Shown here piece by piece: positions 1 to 5,120 of a stretch of DNA of 5,120 nt (the first letter of the stretch is position 1; every line of letters starts with the position of its first letter). Under the pieces are notes generated by a model. It searched no databases, was not told the origin of the DNA, and saw only the letters and a program-made list of their open reading frames with translations. The DNA lies in the NCBI GenBank assembly GCA_964582985.1, contig CAZOUM010000113.1:1-5120 (forward strand). The letters are read 5' to 3'. This DNA comes from CAZQYB01 sp964582985 (GTDB taxonomy: Bacteria; Planctomycetota; Phycisphaerae; Sedimentisphaerales; Anaerobacaceae). The translations under genes and the position numbers were made by a program.

Positions 1-443
1 ACGAGACCCAGCATAGCGTAAAGTTCAACCATAACGGCGTAAATAACGCCGGCCTTGAACGCCATCTCAGGTCTTTTGGCAGTCATCAAGATACCGCCGG
101 CACAAACCTTCCCCTGATGAATTGCGCTCATCAGACCTGCAAAAGCAACCGGCAGACAGGCAGCCAATATCTGCCATCCGAGTTGAACGCTTATTTCCGA
201 AACGCCGCCGGCGCCGAAGAAGTTCATCTTGAGCATTACGAGAAACGCCGCCAAAAAGCCGTACAAACCCTGTGTGCCTGGCAGGACGACCAAAATAAAC
301 ATCTGGCCGTATCTTTCCGGTTTTTCACTGAGGACTCCGGTTGCACTCCTTCCTGCAATACCGATTCCAATTGCCGAGCCGATGCCAGCCATTAAGGCGG
401 CCAGTCCTGCGCCGAGCAAAGCCAATGCCATTCCATAGTCCAT
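1..443 (-). CDS. ntpK: V-type ATP synthase subunit K (proteolipid, c-ring), 3' end off the left edge
   Basis: This is the membrane rotor-ring subunit of the A/V-type ATPase, which carries the ions moved across the membrane. I translated it by hand from the ATG at 443-441; 147 full codons are present and the frame runs off the left edge, probably lacking only about ten C-terminal residues. It has four hydrophobic helices (about 5-30, 46-73, 83-108, 126-148) arranged as two duplicated hairpins. Helix 2 carries LPGTQGLYGF (residues 54-63) and helix 4 carries VMVELYAMLG, with the ion-binding glutamate at E140. The first hairpin has Q58 in place of a carboxylate, as in V-type 16-kDa proteolipids. 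Residues L54, T57, Q58, Q110 and E140 match the Na+ ligands known in Enterococcus hirae NtpK. A GGCAGGT stretch ending 7 bases before the ATG can act as ribosome-binding site. It follows subunit I after 47 bases in the same operon. The family assignment is secure; the Na+ preference is inferred. Confidence 0.95.
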   Translation of the reverse strand, partial: MDYGMALALLGAGLAALMAGIGSAIGIGIAGRSATGVLSEKPERYGQMFILVVLPGTQGLYGFLAAFLVMLKMNFFGAGGVSEISVQLGWQILAACLPVAFAGLMSAIHQGKVCAGGILMTAKRPEMAFKAGVIYAVMVELYAMLGL

Positions 444-470
444 TTTTTTGACCTGCCTTTCTTCCTGTAA

Positions 471-490
471 GGGCGGTTCGCGAACCACCC
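471..490 (-). promoter_or_regulatory. Intercistronic hairpin between subunit I stop and subunit K
   Basis: Read on the minus strand, the 20 bases directly after the TAA of subunit I form arms GGGTGGTT and AACCGCCC around a CGCG loop: eight pairs, one of them G-U. No T-run follows (the next bases are TTACAGGAAG), so it does not look like an intrinsic terminator. It lies about 27 bases upstream of the subunit K start and leaves that gene's purine-rich ribosome-binding region free. A role in mRNA processing, 5'-end protection or translation of the ring subunit is inference; the pairing itself is visible. Confidence 0.5.
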
Positions 491-2470
491 TTACTTGATA
501 TAAATGTGTTTATATTCTTTACTCAGCGGCTGGAACAATCTGCCGCCGCCGACGAGGAACTTCGGGAAAAACTCCGCATATTGGAGTCTGAGGGTATGGA
601 CAAAGGCACCTAACGCATTTATAGCCATATTGAACGAGTGTCCGCCGACAAGCACTATTATCATCCCTATAACACCGATAGCGTAAGGTAATCCGAGCAT
701 GTTGTGAAGGATATCGACCGCAACACTCGCCATAACATTTATTGCCATTGCAAGACCTGCCGTTACCATACCCAGCGCCATCAGTCTAACGTAGCTGAGC
801 ACATCTCCCACATAGAAGACAGTGCTGAACAACTGATAAAACCCTATACCCAACCTTCCTGGCCAGCCGCCTTGGCGCTGACTAAATAAAAAGATTGCCG
901 CTGCCGGGACAAGTGCCGTCCAGATAAAGACAGCTGCGAGCCAATTCGGCAGTATAGCGGTTTTGGCCAGGACCAGCCCAACAATCGAATTGAGCATTAC
1001 GAGCCAGGTCAATTGGTCGCAAAGTGCGGCAACGTACTGCTTTGTGCGCAAATTATGTATGAACGCGACAAGGATTCCGAATATAATCTGTACGTATCCA
1101 AGAATAAGCGAGAGGACAAAGAATATCATCGGTTTCTCGAGCGGGTCGAACCACATCATTTTCTTTCTTAGCGGTTCCAAAGCAGGTATAAACATCTGGA
1201 CGGCATCGCCGAACCAACCCCCTGTCAGCGCCCCTGCTACAACGGTGACAGCCGAACAAATCCCCAACATCAACATCAGCTTCTTGTCACCCTGGATTTT
1301 TTTTATGAACAGCGCTATCAGCGCAACTATAACGAGGCCGTAACCGGCGTCAGTCAAACACAATGCAAAAAACAGCGCGAAAAACGGAGCCAAGAAAACC
1401 GTTGGGTCAACCTCAAAATGCTGCGGCATGCCGTAAAGACGAGTGACGACTTCAAACGGCCTTACGACATTTCTGTTTTCAATTTCGACCGGTATTTCTT
1501 CGCCTTCGGCGGGCTCGATTTTACTTAAACTCGATGCACCAAACTGCGACACTGTTTTCTCGAGGCGAGTAAAATCATTTTTCTTCACCCAGCCTTCCAG
1601 AATGACCGTCTGTTCGGTGGCGGGTGCGATTGCCCTGGTCTGTTCCCTGCTCAACAGGTTGCTGTAGTGGTCGCAGAGGATTTCGAGCTTGAGCAGATGT
1701 GCAGATAGCTGCCTGGCTTTTTCGTATTCCTGCTGCAGCAGCTTCCTTGTTTCGTTTAACTCTTCATTGTGCTGTTTTATCAATTCTGCTACGGTTCCTG
1801 TCATCGACTCGAAACTGACCTGTTCAAAGTCGGCTGAGCGCAATGACTTTTGAACATCGCTGACATCGGCATTTAGACAAATAGTCAGGCAGGCATACTT
1901 GTTGTCGGTTGTTCCCACCTTCTCTATTATCGCCCCGAGCTTAGTTAGCTGTTCGGCTATTTGCTCAAACTGTCGGTCCGGTATCAGCCCCGCCAGGCAG
2001 GTCGTCTGCTGAAGCTGGCTAAGCTGTTCCACAGGCGTCTCGAGAGATGCCCAGGGGCGGAGCTCTTCAAGAATGCCGTAGAGGTTCTCACAATCGCCCT
2101 GGTGCTTTTGGATTGCCGCCTGGGTTTGCTCGCAGTGGTCGACGGTCTTTAGAATTTCGCGGTCTGAAACGACGCTGTTATAGGATTGCTCGTCGATAAC
2201 GGTGCGAGGTGCAAGAACACTCGCAAAAGACTTTTTAGACTCCGCATAATCTTTCAGGAATGCAATGGCTTTGGTCAGCTTCTTGAGCAGCTCCTCAACG
2301 TCCCTCGGCCTTTGGGCGTTAGTGCCCAGCTCAGGCCAGTCCTTGCTGACCATTGCCTCTTCTGCGTTTAGTATCTGGCAAATACCTTCTCGCTGCAGGA
2401 GCTCCAGGAGGTCTGAAGCCTGCGTGCGATGGCTAACAATTATTACTTTCGCCATTTGAGCGATGGCCAT
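491..2470 (-). CDS. ntpI: V-type ATP synthase subunit I (a-subunit, membrane stator)
   Basis: This is the membrane stator subunit (family V_ATPase_I, equivalent to eukaryotic subunit a), which forms the ion half-channels beside the K ring and anchors the peripheral stalks. At 659 aa it has the usual full length. Residues 1 to about 345 are the soluble arm, with helical, coiled-coil-prone stretches around 50-130 and 225-275. From about 355 on come seven or eight membrane helices (roughly 358-390, 398-417, 447-472, 484-502, 508-529, 556-586, 592-612, 615-640). The segment DVLSYVRLMALGM contains R562, the arginine expected to be essential for ion transport. A second conserved arginine, R628, lies in HTLRLQYAEFF, followed by the family's GGG and F-x-P-L motif near the end. 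The start MAIAQMAKV matches the usual subunit I N-terminus and has a GAGAGG ribosome-binding site (2482-2477). Only two bases separate it from the preceding stop, which suggests translational coupling. Confidence 0.97.
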   Translation of the reverse strand: MAIAQMAKVIIVSHRTQASDLLELLQREGICQILNAEEAMVSKDWPELGTNAQRPRDVEELLKKLTKAIAFLKDYAESKKSFASVLAPRTVIDEQSYNSVVSDREILKTVDHCEQTQAAIQKHQGDCENLYGILEELRPWASLETPVEQLSQLQQTTCLAGLIPDRQFEQIAEQLTKLGAIIEKVGTTDNKYACLTICLNADVSDVQKSLRSADFEQVSFESMTGTVAELIKQHNEELNETRKLLQQEYEKARQLSAHLLKLEILCDHYSNLLSREQTRAIAPATEQTVILEGWVKKNDFTRLEKTVSQFGASSLSKIEPAEGEEIPVEIENRNVVRPFEVVTRLYGMPQHFEVDPTVFLAPFFALFFALCLTDAGYGLVIVALIALFIKKIQGDKKLMLMLGICSAVTVVAGALTGGWFGDAVQMFIPALEPLRKKMMWFDPLEKPMIFFVLSLILGYVQIIFGILVAFIHNLRTKQYVAALCDQLTWLVMLNSIVGLVLAKTAILPNWLAAVFIWTALVPAAAIFLFSQRQGGWPGRLGIGFYQLFSTVFYVGDVLSYVRLMALGMVTAGLAMAINVMASVAVDILHNMLGLPYAIGVIGMIIVLVGGHSFNMAINALGAFVHTLRLQYAEFFPKFLVGGGRLFQPLSKEYKHIYIK

Positions 2471-2472
2471 AC

Positions 2473-2778
2473 TTAGCCTCTCAAGTAATCCATTACCTTC
2501 GCTACTGCCGGGGCCATTTTGGCATTTGCCTTGTCGCGTAATTGCCGGCGGTCGTTTTCGGCCCGGGCTTTAAGCTGCTCGGCCTCCTTGAGGCCTTGCG
2601 ACTGCGCTTCGCCGACAGCAGCCTCGATTGCCTTTTTCCTCTCGCGTTCGGCTTGTTCGAGGACTTGGCGATGGTCTTCACGCGTCTTCTCAGCATGGGT
2701 GGCTGCATCAGCTTTGGCCTTCTCGACGATCCCTTGTGCCTGAGCTTCGGTTTCTTTTATTTTCTTTATCAACTCCAT
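2473..2778 (-). CDS. ntpF: V-type ATPase peripheral-stalk subunit (G/H family, NtpF-like)
   Basis: This is a 101-aa, highly charged, almost entirely helical protein with no membrane segment. Residues 1 to about 85 are rich in E, K, A, R and Q (for example KIKETEAQAQGIVEKAKADA) and should form a long right-handed coiled coil, followed by a short C-terminal tail ending VMDYLRG. Size, composition and position directly upstream of subunit I match the small stalk subunit called NtpF in Enterococcus, AhaH in archaea or G in Thermus. It pairs with subunit E to make the peripheral stalk that holds the catalytic head against the membrane stator. It is the first gene of the visible operon. The start at 2778 follows only a weak GCGAG ribosome-binding site. 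Sequence alone is weak proof for such coiled coils, so the assignment rests strongly on gene order. The partner subunit E is not in the window and should follow K. Confidence 0.85.
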   Translation of the reverse strand: MELIKKIKETEAQAQGIVEKAKADAATHAEKTREDHRQVLEQAERERKKAIEAAVGEAQSQGLKEAEQLKARAENDRRQLRDKANAKMAPAVAKVMDYLRG

Positions 2779-2825
2779 CTGTCAACTCGCTTTTCAAACT
2801 CAATTTCCGCGATATCAAAGTGCGT

Positions 2826-2854
2826 ACGATACAACATTATTAGCCAGAGTTCAA
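2826..2854 (-). promoter_or_regulatory. Candidate sigma70-like promoter for the V-ATPase operon (proximal)
   Basis: On the minus strand TTGAAC (2854-2849) is followed after 17 bases by TATCGT (2831-2826). Each box matches four of six consensus bases. Transcription would begin near 2820, leaving a leader of about 40 bases before the subunit G/H start at 2778. The fit is moderate and such matches arise by chance; 2927-2954 is an alternative. Confidence 0.3.
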
Positions 2855-2926
2855 CAGATACTACCGGATTTCGTGGGAAAATCCAGCATGCTTAGCCTGA
2901 CACCGCACTGAAACAAGTCATTTTCT

Positions 2927-2954
2927 TTCATAGCTTATTTATCGGAACTTTCAA
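2927..2954 (-). promoter_or_regulatory. Candidate sigma70-like promoter for the V-ATPase operon (distal)
   Basis: On the minus strand TTGAAA (2954-2949) and TATGAA (2932-2927) are separated by 16 bases, matching five and four of six consensus bases. The implied leader before the first ATPase gene would be about 140 bases. It may be an alternative or additional promoter to the proximal candidate; the sequence cannot decide between them. Confidence 0.28.
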
Positions 2955-2957
2955 GGG

Positions 2958-2971
2958 AAGCTGAACAGCTT
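2958..2971. repeat. Small inverted repeat, 6-bp arms with 2-base centre
   Basis: AAGCTG and CAGCTT flank a central AA. It lies just upstream of the distal candidate promoter of the ATPase operon, where a dimeric regulator could bind. It could equally form a minor hairpin. No regulator is encoded nearby, and a palindrome this short can occur by chance. Confidence 0.25.
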
Positions 2972-3192
2972 ATCGCCGGATTTTTCAGTGGTTCGGCGCT
3001 TTGGTAACGACCTCGGCAGAAAGACGGCAGAAATCATCGCATAGGGGCGGTTCCTTCGGCGAGGGGAACGTTCAAGTTAGTATTAAGTTTTGGGCAGCAC
3101 AACATTACTGTTTTGCTAATACAATCGATATACAGAGGACCGGCAGGCGGTGAAGACACTAATGACGCAGAACATCTCTGGATTGATCCAGC

Positions 3193-3220
3193 TTGACAGA
3201 GCTAAGGGAGTGATTAAACT
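3193..3220 (+). promoter_or_regulatory. Promoter for the lipoprotein gene
   Basis: A perfect TTGACA -35 box (3193-3198) is followed after 16 bases by TAAACT (3215-3220, four of six matches). The start point would be near 3227, giving a leader of about 25 bases that includes the AGAGGG ribosome-binding site at 3241-3246, six bases before the ATG at 3253. Orientation, spacing and position all fit the lone plus-strand gene, which makes this the best promoter candidate in the window. Confidence 0.5.
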
Positions 3221-3252
3221 ACGTTGGCCAGTATACGTCAAGAGGGCAAAAC

Positions 3253-3768
3253 ATGAAAAAGATGATATCAATTTCAATATTGTTGCTGCTATCAAGTTCG
3301 TGCACAAGCATCGATTACCATAGAACCATATCACCTGCGCAGATCAAGGCAATGGTCAAGTCTCTGGAAAATGCAACGAATAGCAGAGATGTTTCAACGG
3401 TAATGAGCCATTTTTCTTCAAGTGCGACTATCCATGTACAATATCCTGGTCATGTCGATAGGGAAGATGTTATCTTTGACAAGACCTCCTATGAAGAAAA
3501 TTTGACAGAAGCATTCAAGATTTCGGATAAGCTATTTTATGAATGCAAAATTGATAGTCTTTCGATGTCTGAAGATTCAAGAACAGCGGCCGTCGTATTA
3601 ACAGAATATCAAACACAAATTAGTGAAAGCTATGGAGTAACATCAAGTTTCAGGGGCATTCAGACCATGAGCATCGAAATCATAAATGGCAAACCGCAAA
3701 TTTCAAAAGTAGTAATGAAAGTTCAAGATATGGTGACGAAGCCAATTGAAAATAGGAGCAGTCATTAG
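3253..3768 (+). CDS. Putative NTF2/SnoaL-like lipoprotein
   Basis: I do not recognise this as a named gene. The 171-aa product starts with a short lipoprotein-like signal: MKKM, a hydrophobic run (residues 5-13), then LSSSC with C17 as the likely lipidated residue. T18 and S19 after it give no inner-membrane retention signal. The lipobox is not ideal, with serines at -3 to -1. The mature part begins with a helix (about 27-54, ending NSRDVSTVMSHF), then beta-rich segments (SATIHVQYPG; 113-123; 131-146; 148-158), a layout typical of the NTF2-like/SnoaL-like cone fold. Members bind or convert small molecules, but no catalytic set is evident, so no function is given. It has its own promoter and an AGAGGG ribosome-binding site, is flanked on both sides by minus-strand genes, and is visibly more AT-rich than they are, which hints at separate acquisition. 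That it is a real gene is likely; the fold is inferred from pattern only. Confidence 0.8.
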   Translation: MKKMISISILLLLSSSCTSIDYHRTISPAQIKAMVKSLENATNSRDVSTVMSHFSSSATIHVQYPGHVDREDVIFDKTSYEENLTEAFKISDKLFYECKIDSLSMSEDSRTAAVVLTEYQTQISESYGVTSSFRGIQTMSIEIINGKPQISKVVMKVQDMVTKPIENRSSH

Positions 3769-3785
3769 CGGTTCTGGCTTTAAAA

Positions 3786-3802
3786 TTGTGCGATGCGTAC
3801 AA
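3786..3802 (-). terminator. Weak candidate terminator after the malic enzyme gene
   Basis: In the 35 bases between the convergent stops, minus-strand TTGTAC and GCACAA pair around GCATC (six pairs, one G-T), followed by TTTTAAA. The stem is short and AT-rich and the T-run has only four bases, so this is a poor intrinsic terminator. It is the only candidate between the two converging genes. Confidence 0.25.
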
Positions 3803-3803
3803 C

Positions 3804-5120
3804 TTAAGGTTCTTTGTCGGGGTCGGGTATGAAACCGGCTTGCATGAGCATTTTGGTTTGGTCTCTTGCCTTTTTTATGATTGATTCGGCTGTTTTGTAG
3901 AGTTCTTCTTTTGTCATGACTTTTTGCGCAATTGCCTGCTCGACGGCCTTGGCTCCGACTGCAGCGGCCTCGCGTGGAAACACTTCCCATTCATCCATAG
4001 AGGGAATTATGTAGTCCTGGCTTAGTCCCTTATCTTCGGCGGTCCTTGCCAATTCTGTTGCTGCGGCGATACACATTTCGTCGGTTATTGTTTTGGCTCT
4101 GACATCAAGAGCTCCGCGGAAGATGCCGGGAAAACCCAGGGAGTTATTTACCTGGTTTGGGAAATCACTGCGCCCGGTAGCAACGATTCTGGCACCGGCT
4201 TGTTTTGCCTCCCACGGCCATATTTCGGGGACGGGATTGGCGCATGCGAACACAATAGAGTCTTTTGCCATTTTTGAAATCCATTCGGCTTTAACAGTTT
4301 TCGGCCCGGGTTTTGAAAGAGCAATCAAGACATCGGCCGCCTGCAGCGCTTCGGCGATTGGGCCATCGAAGTTAGGCTCATTGGTAATCCGGCAGATATT
4401 TGCTTTTTCCTTTAGAGAAGGATTGTCTTTTATGTCAGCGCGATTCTTATGAAGTGGGCCTTTGCTGTCATACATAATGCATTTTTTTGGGTCAGTGCCG
4501 GCCTGAAAAATAATATCCGAAATCCTTATATTTGCTGCGCCTGCCCCCATAAAAACGATTTTTACATCCTCGATATTCTTACCAACTACTTTCAAGGCGT
4601 TAATAAGAGCGGCAAGGGTGACCGTTGCGGTCCCCTGCTGGTCATCGTGCCATACAGGAATTGGGCTTTCCTTGCGCAATCTGTCGAGTATGTAGAAACA
4701 CTTAGGCTGAGCAATGTCTTCGAGATTAATGCCTCCAAAAGAAGGATGTAATAACAGGACAGTCTCAATGAACTTGTCAGGGTCTTTGGTGTCGAGGCAT
4801 ATCGGAAATGCATCAACGCCGCCGAGGTATTTGTAGATTAGGGCCTTTCCTTCCATAACAGGAAGAGCTGCGTGTGGTCCTATGTCTCCAAGGCCTAATA
4901 CTCTGGTGCCGTCACTAACAACGGCGACGTTGTTCCATTTACTGGTCAGCTCGTAAACCATTTCAGGATTTTTGACAATGTCTCTGCAGGGAGATGCGAC
5001 GCCGGGTGTGTACCATATATCAAAATCATGCAAGTCTTTGACGCGGCACTTTGGTGTTACGGCGACCTTGCCTTTGTAATATGAATGAAGTTGTGAAGCT
5101 ATTTCCAATGGTTTTCTTGC
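3804..5120 (-). CDS. Malic enzyme (NAD(P)-dependent malate dehydrogenase, decarboxylating), 5' end probably off the right edge
   Basis: This cytoplasmic enzyme oxidatively decarboxylates malate to pyruvate and CO2, producing NADH or NADPH. Numbering from the TTG at 5108 (434 aa), the malic N-terminal domain holds YTPGVA with catalytic-type Y33, GDIGPHAALPVMEGK with K88, and the metal-binding motifs GGINLEDI (E130, D131) and HDDQQGTA (D155, D156). The Rossmann domain follows with FMGAGAAN (186-193), then CANPVPEI and TGRSDFPNQVNN. All expected motifs are present, and there is no phosphotransacetylase-like C-terminal fusion as in long MaeB proteins. The nucleotide loop reads GxGxxN rather than GxGxxG, so I do not predict cofactor choice. 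The frame stays open upstream of the TTG (codons for A-R-K-P) to the window edge, and the TTG has no clear ribosome-binding site, so the true start probably lies outside. It stands apart from the ATPase operon and converges with the lipoprotein gene. Confidence 0.96.
   Translation of the reverse strand, partial: ARKPLEIASQLHSYYKGKVAVTPKCRVKDLHDFDIWYTPGVASPCRDIVKNPEMVYELTSKWNNVAVVSDGTRVLGLGDIGPHAALPVMEGKALIYKYLGGVDAFPICLDTKDPDKFIETVLLLHPSFGGINLEDIAQPKCFYILDRLRKESPIPVWHDDQQGTATVTLAALINALKVVGKNIEDVKIVFMGAGAANIRISDIIFQAGTDPKKCIMYDSKGPLHKNRADIKDNPSLKEKANICRITNEPNFDGPIAEALQAADVLIALSKPGPKTVKAEWISKMAKDSIVFACANPVPEIWPWEAKQAGARIVATGRSDFPNQVNNSLGFPGIFRGALDVRAKTITDEMCIAAATELARTAEDKGLSQDYIIPSMDEWEVFPREAAAVGAKAVEQAIAQKVMTKEELYKTAESIIKKARDQTKMLMQAGFIPDPDKEP

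Larger units (their letters stand above)
2779..3252. other. 474-base divergent intergenic region without a convincing gene
   Basis: This stretch separates the leftward ATPase operon from the rightward lipoprotein gene. Both strands are broken by frequent stops, and the one longer minus-strand frame (3334-3116) overlaps the lipoprotein start and has no recognisable features. It contains candidate promoters on both strands (listed separately) and two small inverted repeats: AAGCTG-AA-CAGCTT at 2958-2971, and a GTTCC/GGAAC stem at 3050-3069. I find no tRNA cloverleaf, terminal inverted repeats or riboswitch I can name. A small RNA or a decayed gene cannot be excluded. Confidence 0.6.

Noticed and set aside
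117..395. 92-aa plus-strand frame opposite subunit K
   Set aside because: The minus strand here encodes an unmistakable V-type proteolipid, and the plus-strand product has no recognisable features.
963..1343. 126-aa plus-strand open frame opposite subunit I
   Set aside because: It lies wholly inside a certain membrane-protein gene in the opposite strand, is rich in S, T, N and I without domain features, and is explained as an antisense shadow.
2542..2895. 117-aa plus-strand open frame opposite the stalk subunit
   Set aside because: It mirrors the coiled-coil gene (its Leu/Ala/Phe-rich sequence comes from complementing E/K/A codons) and lacks a plausible ribosome-binding site, so a shadow is the simplest reading.
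3050..3069. Hairpin as an intrinsic terminator
   Set aside because: Its stem (GTTCC/GGAAC with two G-T pairs) has no T-run on either strand and no gene ends near it.
3116..3334. 72-aa minus-strand hydrophobic frame overlapping the lipoprotein start
   Set aside because: It covers the promoter and signal-peptide region of the plus-strand gene and shows no family motif; its hydrophobic look seems incidental.
2822..3800. TGCGTAC shared at about 2821-2827 and 3794-3800, flanking the lipoprotein gene, as possible target-site duplication
   Set aside because: Only seven bases match, the copies are nearly 1 kb apart, and there are no terminal inverted repeats, transposase or integrase between them; chance is likely.
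491..5120. A novel defence or other multi-gene system
   Set aside because: The genes are core energy and carbon metabolism plus one small lipoprotein; nothing groups into an unusual system.

Overview
This window holds the start of a bacterial A/V-type (vacuolar-type) rotary ATPase operon and a malic enzyme gene, both on the minus strand, with a small lone plus-strand gene for a probable lipoprotein between them. The ATPase genes run right to left: a 101-aa peripheral-stalk coiled-coil subunit (2778-2473), the 659-aa membrane subunit I (2470-491) and the 4-helix proteolipid subunit K (from 443 off the left edge). This matches the start of the Enterococcus-type ntpF-I-K order, so the remaining subunits (E, C, G, A, B, D in that scheme) should lie beyond the left edge. 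The three proteins form the stator and the membrane ion-translocating part of the enzyme.

The best functional clue is in subunit K. All five residues that bind Na+ in the Enterococcus hirae NtpK ring have counterparts here (L54, T57, Q58, Q110, E140), so the enzyme is more likely to move Na+ than H+. A short GC-rich hairpin sits exactly between the stop of subunit I and the ribosome-binding region of subunit K, a natural place to adjust expression of the multicopy ring subunit.

The 474 bases at 2779-3252 carry no convincing gene. They hold candidate divergent promoters and some small inverted repeats. A good sigma70-like promoter (TTGACA, 16 bp, TAAACT) and a Shine-Dalgarno sequence serve the plus-strand gene at 3253-3768. 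That gene encodes a 171-aa protein with a lipoprotein-like signal and an apparent NTF2/SnoaL-like fold. It is visibly more AT-rich than its neighbours. It converges with the malic enzyme gene (5120-3804), with only 35 bases between the two stops; the malic enzyme frame is open to the right edge.

The organism is a bacterium of moderate GC content. The lipoprotein suggests an envelope with lipoproteins, and the V-type ATPase with a single-polypeptide malic enzyme of about 440 aa would suit an anaerobic or fermentative lineage such as Planctomycetota (Phycisphaerae-like) or Spirochaetes. That assignment is a guess from gene content. I see no mobile element, CRISPR array, tRNA or rRNA, and no clearly new multi-gene system.
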